DNA from: Gaiellasilicea sp963731615 | GTDB taxonomy: Bacteria > Actinomycetota > Thermoleophilia > Gaiellales > Gaiellaceae | Reading direction: 5' to 3' | Length of the DNA stretch: 64,000 nucleotides | NCBI GenBank assembly: GCA_963731615.1 | Contig: CAVSWD010000008.1 | Location: 541,343-605,342 of the forward strand | Shown: positions 19,262 to 31,183 of the stretch, piece by piece | Layout: the number at the start of each line of letters is the position of its first letter | How positions within the stretch are numbered: position 1 is the first letter of the stretch | Program-made: the position numbers and the translations under genes | The notes under the pieces: generated by a model | Seen by the model: only the letters and a program-made list of their open reading frames with translations | Databases searched by the model: none | What the model was told of the DNA's origin: nothing

Positions 19262-21121
19262 CTAGGTACGTCCGGAGACCGTCAACTGGTTTTCGGCGTG
19301 CTGAATCCGCTGCTCGAGCTGCCAGCGGTCGGCCTGCGACTCGCCGGCGTCGACACGCTCGAGCTCGGCCTTCGCAGCGTCGAGCTGCTCCTGCGCGCGC
19401 GCGTCGTCGATCTCCCGCACGTTCACGGCGTCGTCGACGAGCGCGATCGCGCTGTCGAGCTCGACCTTGAAGAACCCAGGCCCCGTCGCGAACTCGAGCA
19501 GGTCCTCGTTCGCCCGGTCGCGGTAGATGCGCGTGGAGCCGGCCTTCAGGGTCGCGACGAGCGGTGCGTGCCGGGCGAGAACGCCGATCTCGCCGGCCGC
19601 ACCGGGCACGATCAGCATCTCCGCCTCGCCCCTGAACGCTTCCCCCTCCGGGGTCACGAGCGCGACGTCGAACTTGGGATGCGTCTCGGCCATTACGCGG
19701 CCGCGGCTGGTCTTCTCGGCCTTCGCGACGGCTCCCTCGATCGTGCCGACCATGTAGAACGCCGCCTCGGGCAGCTCGTCGTGCTTGCCCTCGATGATCT
19801 CGCGGAAGCCGGCGATCGTGTCCTCGAGCTTGACGTACTCGCCCGGGGTGCCGGTGAACTGCTCGGCGACGAAGTTCGGCTGCGAGAGGAAGCGCTCGAC
19901 CTTGCGGGCGCGCGAGACGACGAGCTTGTCCTCGTCGGTCAGCTCGTCCATGCCGAGGATCGCGATGATGTCCTGCAGGTCCTTGTAGCGCTGCAGCACC
20001 TGCTGCACCTGCGTCGCGACCGCGTAGTGCTCCTCCGAGACGATTCCCGGCTGGAGCGCGCGGGAGGTCGAGTCGAGCGGGTCGACGGCCGGGTAGATCC
20101 CCTTCTCCACGATCGCGCGAGAGAGCACCGTGGTCGCGTCGAGGTGCGCGAAGGTGTTCGCCGGCGCCGGGTCGGTGAGGTCGTCGGCGGGAACGTAGAT
20201 CGCCTGGACGGAGGTGACCGAGCCGGTCATCGTCGAGGTGATCCGCTCCTGCAGCTGCCCCATCTCGGTGGCGAGCGTCGGCTGGTAGCCGACGGCGCTC
20301 GGCATTCGGCCGAGGAGCGCCGAAACCTCGGAGCCCGCCTGAACGAAGCGGAAGATGTTGTCGATGAAGAGGAGCGTGTCCTGGCCCTGGTCGCGGAAGT
20401 ACTCGGCCATCGTCAGGCCGGAGAGCCCGACCCGCAGGCGCGCGCCCGGCGGCTCGTTCATCTGCCCGTAGACGAGCGCGACCTTGTCGATCACCTCGGA
20501 CTCGGTCATCTCGAGAAAGAGGTCGTTGCCTTCGCGCGTGCGCTCGCCGACGCCCGCGAACACGGAGACGCCGCCGTGCTGCCGGGCGATGTTGTGGATC
20601 AGTTCCTGGATCAGGACGGTCTTGCCGGTGCCGGCGCCGCCGAAGAGGCCGATCTTGCCGCCCTTCACGTAGGGCGCGATCAGGTCGACGACCTTCAACC
20701 CGGTCTCGAAGATCTCCACGGTCGGCGAGAGCTCGCGGAACGCCGGCGGGTCGCGGTGGATCGACCAGCGCTCCACGTCCGGCCCCGCGGCCTCCTTGTT
20801 GTCGATCGGCTCGCCGATCACGTTCCAGATCCGGCCGAGCGTCGCGTCGCCGACGGGAACCGAGATCGGCGCGCCCGTGTCGACCACGTCGACGCCGCGG
20901 GCGAGCCCGTCGGTCGAGTCCATCGCCACCGCGCGGACGCGATCGTCGCCCAGGTGCTGCTGCACCTCCGCGATCAGCGTCCTGCTCGAGCCGTCGGCGC
21001 TCGGCACCTCGATCGCGAGCGCGTTGTAGATCTCGGGCAGCTCGTCCGTGAAGACGGCGTCGATGACGACGCCCTTGATCTCGACGATCTTGCCCGCGGT
21101 TCCCTGCACCTGCTCAGCCAT
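19262..21121 (-). CDS. atpD-atpC: ATP synthase F1 beta and epsilon subunits in one open frame
   Basis: Residues 1-476 are the catalytic beta subunit: P-loop GGAGTGKT at 161-168, VFAGVGERTREGNDL, and ALLGRMPSAVGYQPTL. Residues 477-619 are the epsilon subunit: its N-terminal beta-sandwich starts at Met477 (MAETHPKFDVALVTPEGE) and a C-terminal helical hairpin follows. These are normally separate proteins. As written no stop separates them. At the junction, however, the bases read GTAATG: one frame over, a TAA stop overlaps the ATG of epsilon, and removing one base a few codons earlier would end beta as KAEKTAAAA. The fusion is therefore probably an artefact of a one-base insertion and the true arrangement two overlapping genes. 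The ATG of beta overlaps the preceding anti-sigma-like gene. Confidence 0.93.
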   Translation of the reverse strand: MAEQVQGTAGKIVEIKGVVIDAVFTDELPEIYNALAIEVPSADGSSRTLIAEVQQHLGDDRVRAVAMDSTDGLARGVDVVDTGAPISVPVGDATLGRIWNVIGEPIDNKEAAGPDVERWSIHRDPPAFRELSPTVEIFETGLKVVDLIAPYVKGGKIGLFGGAGTGKTVLIQELIHNIARQHGGVSVFAGVGERTREGNDLFLEMTESEVIDKVALVYGQMNEPPGARLRVGLSGLTMAEYFRDQGQDTLLFIDNIFRFVQAGSEVSALLGRMPSAVGYQPTLATEMGQLQERITSTMTGSVTSVQAIYVPADDLTDPAPANTFAHLDATTVLSRAIVEKGIYPAVDPLDSTSRALQPGIVSEEHYAVATQVQQVLQRYKDLQDIIAILGMDELTDEDKLVVSRARKVERFLSQPNFVAEQFTGTPGEYVKLEDTIAGFREIIEGKHDELPEAAFYMVGTIEGAVAKAEKTSRGRVMAETHPKFDVALVTPEGEAFRGEAEMLIVPGAAGEIGVLARHAPLVATLKAGSTRIYRDRANEDLLEFATGPGFFKVELDSAIALVDDAVNVREIDDARAQEQLDAAKAELERVDAGESQADRWQLEQRIQHAENQLTVSGRT

Positions 21122-21701
21122 GTCTCACCCTTGTCTCCCGAGAAAGAAATCTGACGGTAGGAAGCGCGACGCGGAGCGCCGCAAAATGCGCCCGCAGTCT
21201 ACCGAAGCTCTGGCTCAGGCCCGGAGGTTGCCCTGGTGCCGGCGCGGGGCGGTTCTTGGTCGCGCGGGCCACCGCGAGCGCCTCGCTGCGCTGGTTGCGC
21301 AGCGTCCGGATCTCGGCCTGGTCGCCGCCCGAGAAGTCGACGACGCGCGGGAGCTGGATCGACTCGCGATCGCCGTTCGAGAGCGGGGAGCGGGAGGCGA
21401 TCCCGAGCGCCATGACCGCGACCGCAGCGGCTGCACCCACGGCACGCATGCTCGCGAAGGCGCGGCGCCGGTGCCAGACCGGAAGCGCCACCGGCCGGGG
21501 CAAGGGCTGAAGCGAGGCCGCCTGGAGCTCGTCGGCGAGAGCTGCAACCTGGACCGCGAAATGGCTGCACGCGCCACACCGCGTCAGGTGCGAATCGAGC
21601 AGCTTCCGCTCGAGCTCGGACAGCTCGCCGTCGGGTGCGAGCGCCGCCCACGAGCGTGCGCGTTCGCAAAGAACCCCTCTCGGGTACCTCGTCATGCCCA
21701 T
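21114..21701 (-). CDS. Anti-sigma-factor-like membrane protein with zinc-finger motif
   Basis: 195 residues. The N-terminus has the ZAS (zf-HC2) pattern His38-x3-Cys42-x2-Cys45 (DSHLTRCGACSHF) with an upstream Cys12. One transmembrane segment follows (AVGAAAAVAVMALGIAS, around residue 90), then a basic, proline-rich outer part. Such proteins usually hold an ECF sigma factor at the membrane, but no sigma factor gene is nearby, so the partner is unknown. It sits between a lipoprotein gene and atpD, overlapping atpD by eight bases, so it is probably cotranscribed with atpDC. ATGs at 21701 and 21695 are both possible starts. Confidence 0.6.
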   Translation of the reverse strand: MGMTRYPRGVLCERARSWAALAPDGELSELERKLLDSHLTRCGACSHFAVQVAALADELQAASLQPLPRPVALPVWHRRRAFASMRAVGAAAAVAVMALGIASRSPLSNGDRESIQLPRVVDFSGGDQAEIRTLRNQRSEALAVARATKNRPAPAPGQPPGLSQSFGRLRAHFAALRVALPTVRFLSRETRVRHG

Positions 21702-21767
21702 TCTGACGAGCAGTATCGGCAGGAAGTTAGAAGCTCACGACCCTTTCGGGCCAAGAAACACCGAGAA

Positions 21768-22232
21768 CTAATGACGTTCCAACGCTGGAACCTGAATTCC
21801 GGCCTTGCGGAGCGCGGCCAGCCGAGCCTGGGTCTTGACCCAGCCCTCGAAGTCGAGCCCACGAGTCTCGGCGGCGGCTCCCTCGAGGGCCTCGAGCGTG
21901 TCGACCGTCGAGACGATCTCGTTGGAGAAGGCGCGGAGCGTGTTCGCGAGCGCACGTTGCTCGTCGTCAAGCCCATCGGGTGTGTCGGCCTCGCTGACGT
22001 CCTGCGCGGCGCTGCGAACCTCCGCCGCAGCGATCCGCAGGCGTGCGAGCAGATCCTCGACCGAGGTTGCGTTCGTGATCTGCGCGAGGCCCTCGTCGAC
22101 CCGGTCGCGCGCCGCGATCATGTCGGCCTGGAACTCCTCCTCGGAGGCGCCGCCACCGCCGCAGCCGGCGGCAAGCAGCGCGATGGAGAGCGCCGCGAGT
22201 GCGGCCAGTCGGCGAACGTTCACGTTGGACAT
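21768..22232 (-). CDS. Small lipoprotein of unknown function
   Basis: 154 residues with a lipoprotein signal: basic start, hydrophobic core and lipobox LLAAGC with the lipidated Cys at 24, followed by a Gly-rich spacer. The mature part is predicted almost entirely helical (repeated Ala/Glu/Leu heptad-like stretches), a pattern common in small actinobacterial lipoproteins of unknown role. It starts six bases after the dppF stop on the same strand. This could tie it to the peptide transporter operon, but that is position only. Confidence 0.7.
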   Translation of the reverse strand: MSNVNVRRLAALAALSIALLAAGCGGGGASEEEFQADMIAARDRVDEGLAQITNATSVEDLLARLRIAAAEVRSAAQDVSEADTPDGLDDEQRALANTLRAFSNEIVSTVDTLEALEGAAAETRGLDFEGWVKTQARLAALRKAGIQVPALERH

Positions 22233-22238
22233 CGTAGG

Positions 22239-23302
<1,064 letters not shown>

Positions 23303-23306
<4 letters not shown>

Positions 23307-24332
23307 ACGCGCTCCCCTGCGGCAACGCGATCGGGACGCCGCTCCTGCAGCTCCTCGGCGAAGTGGCAGGCCGACAGATGCTGGCTGTCGCCGATCGCGC
23401 GCAGCGGTGGCACGTCGGTGCGACACGGCAACCGGCCGCCCGAAAGGAAGCAGCGAGGATGGAAGGCGCAGCCCGGCGGCAGGTTGATCAGGCTCGGCGG
23501 CTGCCCGCGTGATCGGCCGCAGCATCTCGTCCTCACCGACGAGCTTCGGCAGGCTGTCCATCAGCCCGACCGTGTACGGGTGCCGCGGGTTCGCGAAGAT
23601 CGTGAAGACGTCCCCGGTTTCGACCACGCGGCCTCCGTACATCACGACCACCCGGTCGCAGAGCTCCGCGACCAGGCCGAGGTCGTGGGTGATCAGGATC
23701 GTCGCCGCGTGCGTCTCGTCCTGTGCCTTCTTCAGCACCTCGATGATCTGGGCCTGAATCGTCACGTCGAGCGCGGTCGTCGGCTCGTCGGCGATCAGCA
23801 GCTTCGGCTCGTTCGCGATCGACATCGCGATCATCGCGCGCTGCCGCATCCCGCCCGAGAACTCGTGCGGGTACTGCTCCACCCGCTGCTCCGGATTCGG
23901 GACGCCGACGAGCGCGAGCAGGCCGACTACCCGCAGCATCGCCTCCGACTCCTTGACGCCCGGGTTGTGCACCCGGATCGCCTCTGCGATCTGGTCGCCG
24001 ATCGTCAGCACCGGGTTGAGCGAGGTCATCGGATCCTGGAAGACCATCGCGACCTCGCCGCCGCGCAGTTCGCGCAGCTCCTTCTTCTTCATGCCGATCA
24101 GGTCGCGGCCCATGAACTCGGCCTTGCCGGCCACGACCCGCCCCGGCGGCATCGGGATCAGCCCGAGCATCGACATGACGCTGACGCTCTTGCCCGAGCC
24201 CGACTCGCCGACGACGCCCACGGTCTCGCCCGGGAAGACGTCGTAGCTGACGCCGCTGACCGCATGCACGACGCCGTCCTCGGTCCCGAACTCGACGGTC
24301 AGGTCTCGGATCGAGAGCAGCGGCTCAGCCAC
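23303..24332 (-). CDS. dppD: Dipeptide/oligopeptide ABC transporter ATP-binding protein (DppD/OppD type), one frameshift
   Basis: About 343 residues. P-loop GVVGESGSGKSVSVM, Q-loop VAMVFQDPMTSLNPV, signature FSGGMRQRAMIAMSI, Walker B LLIADEPTTALD, H-loop ILITHDLGL. The C-terminal extension is out of frame: after EDEMLRPITR, removing one base near 23510 continues into QPPSLINLPPGCAFHPRC and ends with TGA at 23303-23305, overlapping the dppF GTG. The start is GTG at 24332, with GAGGAG a few bases upstream, just inside the end of dppC. It pairs with DppF as the two ATPases of the transporter. Confidence 0.88.
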
Positions 24333-25335
24333 GCATTCTCCTCTGGGTCGGGTCGAGCGCATCGCGGAGACCGTCGCCGATGAAGTTGATGCAGAGCGCG
24401 ATGAAGACGATGATCAGACCCGGGAACGTCACCATCCACCAGAACTTCAGGCCTTCGCTCTGCCCGTCGTTGATCAGCTGGCCGAGTGCCGGGTTGGGCG
24501 GCTGAATCCCGAAGCCGAGGAACGAGAGCGCCGCCTCGGTCAGGATCGCGGCGGCGAAGATCAGCGTCGCGCTGACGATGATCGGAGCGAGGGCGTTCGG
24601 AAGCATGTGCCTGATGATGATCCGCATGTCCCCGGCACCCGAGGCTTTCGCCGCCTCGACGAACTCCTTCTCGCGGAGCGAGAGGAAGGTGCCGCGGACG
24701 ATCCGCGCGATCCCCGTCCAGAAGATCGCCGCGAGGATGAGCGCCGACACGGAAGGGGTCGCCCTGGCCGAGGTAGATCGAGGCCACGAGCAGGATCGCG
24801 AGACCCGGCAGGGTGAGGATCAGATCGGTGAATCGCATCAGGAGGTTGTCGGTCGTGCCGCCGAAGTAGCCGGAGACCGCGCCGATCGTCGTGCCGATGA
24901 TCGTCGTCAGGACGGTGATCATCAATGCCACCCAGACCGAGGTCCGCAGCCCGAAGACGACGCGGCTGAAGAAGTCGCGCCCGAGCAGGTCGGTGCCGAA
25001 GTAGTGCTGTCCCTCGGTCGTCGGTGGGATCCGAAGCGCGTTGAAGTCCAGCTCGTCGAACGGATACGGGGCGATCTGCTCCGCGAAGATCGCGACGAAG
25101 AAGATGAACAGCATTCCGATCAGACCGCCCATCGCCAGCCGGTGGCGAACGAAGCGGCGGGCTGCGTAGCCCCACTGGCTGCGGGCCTTCAGCTCGACGC
25201 CGGTCTCGTGGACGAGCGCGAGGTCGCCCCCCGCCGTGTGCGGATCGAGACGCCGGGGCGCCCGGGACGATCGTCGTCGCCTGGTCGACCGTGGTCGTGA
25301 GGGGACAGCGAGTTCGGCGTGAGTCGATCAGTCAT
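24325..25335 (-). CDS. dppC: Peptide ABC transporter permease (DppC/OppC type), frameshifted
   Basis: Inner-membrane subunit of the peptide importer, about 335 residues after repair. The ATG at 25335 overlaps the dppB stop (ATGACTGA). A soluble N-terminal tail of about 60 residues runs to RFVRHRLAMGGLIGMLFIFF, where the first membrane helix begins; the typical HYFGTDLLGRDFFSRVVFGL follows. The inner-membrane EAA loop is visible as EAAKASGAGDMRIIIRHMLP. Two frame changes occur: around 25235, near a run of six G, and near 24755, where removing one C joins IYLGQGDPF to VSALILAAIFW. Each side reads as normal permease. Confidence 0.85.
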
Positions 25336-26300
25336 AGCGCACCCGCGGGTCGAGGTAGCCGTAGACGATGTCGGCGACGAGGTTGAAGAAGACGATCAGC
25401 ACCGAGGTGATCATCAGCCACGCCATCACCGGGTACGGGTCGCCTTCGACCAGGTTGTTGACGAAGTAACGGCCCATTCCGTCGAGCGAGAAGACCGTCT
25501 CGGTCACGATCGCGCCGCCCAGGAGCGTGCCGAGGTTGAGCGCGACGACCGTGGCGAGCGGGATCAGAGCGTTCCGGAACGCGTGTCTCATGATCACGCG
25601 CCGCTCGTTCGAGTCCCTTCGCGCGGGCCGTGCGCACGTAGTCGGAGTTGATCACCTCGAGCATCGCCGCCCGCATGTAGCGGCTGTACTGGGCGATGCT
25701 CGCGATCGCTGAGCACGAGCACGGGCAGCGCGAGATGCTGCGCCCGATCGAGTAAGAAGTTATCGGGATCCGCCGAGCTCAGGTTCGAGACGTAGAAGAT
25801 CCGGACGTCGTAGGTTAAGAAGATGTTGACCACGAGCACCTGGAGCATCAGCGCGAGCCAGAACACCGGCGTCGCGAGCCCGAGGAAGCTGAAGGTCGTA
25901 AAGGAGTAGTCGAACGCCGAGTACTGCCTGACGGCGGAGTAGACGCCGATGAAGATCGCTAAGAGGATCGCAATCATCTCGGCGGCGATCACGAGCTGGG
26001 CGGTGTTCCCCATCACGCGGACGAGGTCGGGCCAGATCGGGCGGTCGCCGAGCAGCGTGTTGCCGAACTTGTCGGTCACCGCTTCCTTGGCCCAGTAGAC
26101 GTAGCGCACCGACGATCGGATCCTCGAGATGCTCGCGCTCGATGATCTGCTGCACCGTCGCTCTGGTCGACGCGCGGCTGCATGCGCAGGAACTGCGAGC
26201 GGGTCGCTCGCGATTCGCGACGAAGGACGAAGATCAGGAAGCTCGCCGCGATCAGTACCGGGATGCTGTAGAGAAGTCGCCGGATGATGTAGGTCAGCAT
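25328..26300 (-). CDS. dppB: Peptide ABC transporter permease (DppB/OppB type), several frameshifts
   Basis: About 320 residues after repair. It begins with the family-typical MLTYIIRRLLYSIPVLIAAS and ends with FFNLVADIVYGYLDPRVRYD. In between are LRMQPRV, VQQIIEREHLEDPIV, the membrane block GNTAQLVIAAEMIAILLAIF, and the EAA loop region (NSDYVRTARAKGL ... VIMRHAFRNALIPLATVV). At least five frame changes are needed, near 26215, 26190, 26155, 26112, 25715 and 25610; nearly all are explained by removing one base. The conservation of every piece argues for sequence error over gene decay. It lies downstream of a strong hairpin that separates it from the binding-protein gene. Confidence 0.8.
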
Positions 26301-26341
26301 TGGCGTTTCGCCTTCCGCAAGAGCTTGCGTCCGATAATGAC

Positions 26342-26373
26342 AGCCCCGCCCCCGCTGTCGCGGGGGCGGGGCT
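26342..26373 (-). terminator. Strong intercistronic hairpin between binding protein and permease genes
   Basis: A perfect 14-bp stem: AGCCCCGCCCCCGC (26342-26355), loop TGTC, GCGGGGGCGGGGCT (26360-26373). It sits between the dppA stop (26432) and the dppB start (26300) and has no T-run. This fits an attenuator or mRNA-stabilising hairpin that keeps the binding protein more abundant than the membrane subunits, as known for other ABC importers. Confidence 0.65.
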
Positions 26374-26431
26374 CGGATCTACTGCTGCCGCGCCGGCGAT
26401 GCCGGTGCGGATCGAGCCGTGCGGAACTCTA

Positions 26432-28070
26432 CTACCGAGCGACCGTCCACAGCTCGGAGTTCCACGTCGGGCCTTCAGACGTCGGGTTCTTCAGCACGTT
26501 GGCCACCGACGACTTGTGGATCAGGAAGCCAGGCCGAGCGAAGAGCGGCAGCGTCGGCAGGTCCTTCGCCATCAGCGCATCCGCCGCGTTCAGAAGCGCG
26601 GTGCGCGCCGTCGGGATCGACCGTGTTCTGGCTCTGGTCGAGCAGCTTGCGTGACCTTCTGGTTGCAGTACACACCGTCGTTCTGGTCACCGCCGCACTT
26701 GTGAATCTCGACCGATCCACCCGGATCCGGGCTGCCGATCCACGTGAAGAGGAACATGTCCCACTCACGGGTCGGGAGCACCGAGAAGACACCGGTGCGG
26801 AAGTTGTTCTCGAGGTCGATGCCGATGCTCCTCAGCTGGCGCTGCATGATCTGGAACGCCAGTGAGCGGAGCTGGTTGCCGGCCGTCGAGAAGAACTTGA
26901 ACGACAGCTTGCCCGACACCCGGGCACGAGTAGATGTCGTTGTTGCGGCTCGACGGAGTCGCCGGACCGCCGGTGCAGCCCTTGGCGCGAAGCAGGCTGA
27001 TCGCCTTCTTCTGGCTGAATCCGAACGGCTGCCACTTGTGCGCCTGATACTCAGACTGGAACGGCTTGTAGATCGCGTTGTTCAGGACCGGAAGGCCCGG
27101 AGCGATCTCCTTGTACAGCGCCGTCGCGATCTGCTGACGGTTGATGCCCGTCACGATCGCCTGGCGGACGAACGGCTGGCGGAGGGCCGGATGACCCTTG
27201 GCGCCGAGCTGGAAGTCGAGGTGCTCCCAAGCGAACTCGGGGCCCGACTGAACCCGGATGCCGGCCTGCTTCTTGATGTCGGCGATCTGAAGCTGCGGCT
27301 GCGGAGCGATCATGTCGACCTCACCGCCGCGCATCGCCTGGAACTGCGTGTTCGTGTCCGGGATGAAGCGGAACACGAGCTGGTTGATCTTGGACTTCGT
27401 GCCCTGGTAGTTCGCGTTGCGTCGAGAGCACGAGCTGCGAGCCCTTCTGCCAGCGCTCGAACTTGAACGGACCGCTCGCGATGTCGATCGAGTTGGCCCA
27501 CGTGTTGTTGAAGTTCTGCACCCTTGACCTTGTGGGCCGGGATCAGCGCGCCGAACAGGTCCTTCCAGCCGGCGTACGGCTTCTTGAAGACGACCCGCGC
27601 CGTCGTGGCGTTGGGCGTCTGGACGCGAGCGATGTCCTCATAGCCCGCGCGCGACGTGATGTCCCAGCTCTTGTTCATGATCGTCGAGAACGTGGACACG
27701 TAGTCGGCGGACGTGATCGCCTTGCCGTCACTCCACTTCAGGCCGGGCTTGAGCTTGTACGTGACGGTGAACGGGTTGTTCGACACCGTCGCGGACGTGA
27801 TCAGCTCGTTGCACGTACTGGCCCTTGTTGTTGAGCTCGAACGAGCCCTCGAAGCATCTGGCCGACGATCACGGACAGCCAGTACAGGTTTCCGTCGGTC
27901 AGGAACGGGTTGAGGATCTTCGGCTCCTGATCGGCGCCGAGAATCACCGTCCCGCCTGACGCGGCCGGCTTCAGGGCACCCTGCGGTGAACCCGCGGTTG
28001 CTCCTGTAGCCGTCATGGTCACGACCGCCGCAAGTGCGGCGAGCGCGAGCCAGAAAGAACGCTTGCGCAT
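26432..28070 (-). CDS. dppA: Peptide-binding lipoprotein-like protein, SBP family 5 (DppA/OppA type), multiple frameshifts
   Basis: Extracytoplasmic solute-binding protein of the peptide importer, about 545 residues after repair. The ATG at 28070 follows GGAGGGG. The signal peptide is RKRSFWLALAALAAVVTMTA without a lipobox Cys. Family-5 landmarks appear in order: ILGADQEPKILNPFLT, VTYKLKPGLKWSDGKAITS, RVVFKKPYAGWKDLFGALIP, FRFIPDTNTQFQAMRGGEVD, RQAIVTGINRQQIA, and the ending PTSEGPTWNSELWTVAR with two TAG stops. Frame changes fall near 27850, 27813, 27525, 27420, 26921, 26650 and 26613; every one is repaired by deleting a single base. Either the sequence is error-prone here or the gene is a very recent pseudogene. 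Confidence 0.82.
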
Positions 28071-28176
28071 CAATTCCCCTCCAGTAGCAGCTGAGCGCCG
28101 GGCAGCGAATTTCTCCCGGGCGCCTTCTCGACGCGATTAGACGCGCGTTCCGTCAAGTTTGTTAGTTGGTGGTGAA

Positions 28177-28194
28177 ACTAAACTCGAGTCTAGT
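28177..28194. promoter_or_regulatory. 18-bp near-perfect palindrome upstream of the dpp operon
   Basis: ACTAAACTCGAGTCTAGT, symmetric except for one mismatched pair. It lies 12 bases past the atpG stop and about 105 bases before the dppA start. It could be an operator for dpp or part of an atpG terminator, but there is no T-run and the stem is AT-rich, which favours a protein-binding site. The rest of 28074-28205 holds only the dppA ribosome-binding site. Confidence 0.35.
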
Positions 28195-28205
28195 GTGCGC
28201 GAGGA

Positions 28206-29096
28206 CTAGGCAAGGGCTTCTGCCCCGGCGACCACCTCGAGGATCTCCTGGGTGATCTCCGCCTGCCGCGCGCGGTTCATCTGCAATGTCAGCGTGTCGA
28301 TCAGCTCGCCCGCGTTCTTGGAGGCGTTCCGCATCGCCGTCATGCGGGCGCCCTGCTCGGAGGCAGCAGACTCGAGCAGCGCGCGGTAGACCTGAGTCTC
28401 CAGATACACGGGCAGCAGCCGGGCGAGGATCTCCTCCGGCTCCGGCTCGAAGATGAAGTCGCCTCGCATGGCGTCGTCCCGCCGTTCTTCCTCGTCGGTC
28501 TCGAGGATGTCGGCCGAGATCGGCAGCAGATCCTGCTCGGTCACGGTTTGCACGAGCGGGGAGACGTAGGCGTTGTAGACGAGCACCGCCCGGTCGATCT
28601 CACCCTCGATGTAGAGCTCGCCGACGCGATGCGCGATCGCCTGTGCGTCTGCGTAGGCGGGCCGGTCGGTGAAGCCGACGTACTCACCGGCGGTCTCATA
28701 GCCGCGGAAGGCGAAGGTCGAGCGCCCGCGCTTGCCGACTGCGACGAACTTCACCTGCTTCCCCTCGGCGCGCAGCTCTCGCTCGAGCGCGAACGCCCGC
28801 CGGATGATCTGCGCGTTGAAGGGGCCGGCGAGACCACGGTCGCCGGTCAGTGCGACGACCGCGACGGTGGTCACGTCCTCACGCTGCTGCAGCAGCGGCA
28901 GCCCGCGGACGGACGTACTCGCGCGGCCGACGCCCGCGATCAGCTCGCGCATCGTCTCGGCGTACGGGCGCATCGCCTCGATCCGGGTCTGCGCCCGTCG
29001 CAGCCGGGCCGAGGCGACGAGCTCCATCGCCTTCGTGATCTTGCGCGTGTTCTTGACGGAGCGGACGCGCCGCTTCAGGTCTTGAACGGTTGCCAA
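28206..29096 (-). CDS. atpG: ATP synthase F1 gamma subunit
   Basis: 296 residues, the rotating central stalk of F1. The N-terminal helix MATVQDLKRRVRSVKNTRKI and the C-terminal helix with TLQMNRARQAEITQEILEVVAGAEAL are the conserved coiled-coil halves, and VALTGDRGLAGPFNAQIIRRA is the typical central strand. It starts directly after the atpA stop with no spacer. In most genomes atpD follows immediately; here the next gene on the strand is dppA, so the atp operon is interrupted at this point. Confidence 0.96.
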   Translation of the reverse strand: MATVQDLKRRVRSVKNTRKITKAMELVASARLRRAQTRIEAMRPYAETMRELIAGVGRASTSVRGLPLLQQREDVTTVAVVALTGDRGLAGPFNAQIIRRAFALERELRAEGKQVKFVAVGKRGRSTFAFRGYETAGEYVGFTDRPAYADAQAIAHRVGELYIEGEIDRAVLVYNAYVSPLVQTVTEQDLLPISADILETDEEERRDDAMRGDFIFEPEPEEILARLLPVYLETQVYRALLESAASEQGARMTAMRNASKNAGELIDTLTLQMNRARQAEITQEILEVVAGAEALA

Positions 29097-30626
<1,530 letters not shown>

Positions 30627-30630
30627 GTGT

Positions 30631-31164
30631 TCAGCTCCTTGTCACGAGTTCGTGGCGCAGTCTGTCGATCCGGCCCTTGACGCTCGCGTCGACGCGGAGG
30701 GAGCCGGCCTGGAGGACGATGCCGCCGATCAGCGAGGAGTCGACCTTGCGGGTCGCCTCGACGCTGCGGCCGGACACCTTCTCGATCTTCTGCAGGATGG
30801 CGGCGGCCTCGTCGTCCGAGAGCTCGTAGGCGGTCGTCAACTCGACGATCAGCCGCTTCTGCTCGGCGGCGACGAGCGCGTCGAGCTCGCGGTAGATCTC
30901 CTCGAGCTCACCGGCGCGGCCCTTCTCGGAGACGACGAGGATGAAATTGTGGACGAGCTCGTCTGCGTCGCCGAGGATCTCGCCGAGGACGCCGGCCTTC
31001 TCCTGCGGGTCGAGCTCGGGGTTCTCGAGCACACGGCGGAGCTCCGGCACCTGGCCGATCGCCGCGGCGAAGTCGCCGAGCTGCTCGTGGACGACGTCGA
31101 GCCTGCCCGCGTCGCGCGCGGCCTGAAAGAGCGAGCGCGCGTACATCCGGTGCGAGACGGCCAC
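30631..31164 (-). CDS. atpH: ATP synthase F1 delta subunit
   Basis: 177 residues, the peripheral-stalk cap of F1. Family signs are SHRMYARSLFQAARDAGRLD at the N-terminus and the C-terminal block SDDEAAAILQKIEKVSGRSV followed by DSSLIGGIVLQAGSLRVDAS. Start is GTG at 31164. It lies between atpF and atpA in the usual order. The literal atpF frame continues across this gene, which I regard as an artefact. Confidence 0.93.
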   Translation of the reverse strand: MAVSHRMYARSLFQAARDAGRLDVVHEQLGDFAAAIGQVPELRRVLENPELDPQEKAGVLGEILGDADELVHNFILVVSEKGRAGELEEIYRELDALVAAEQKRLIVELTTAYELSDDEAAAILQKIEKVSGRSVEATRKVDSSLIGGIVLQAGSLRVDASVKGRIDRLRHELVTRS

Positions 31165-31183
31165 GTGGCTGCTCGGTTGCGCG

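Noticed and set aside
30849..31183. Long C-terminus of the ATP synthase b subunit
   Set aside because: It overlaps atpH in another frame and is Ser/Arg-rich; b subunits end near residue 185.
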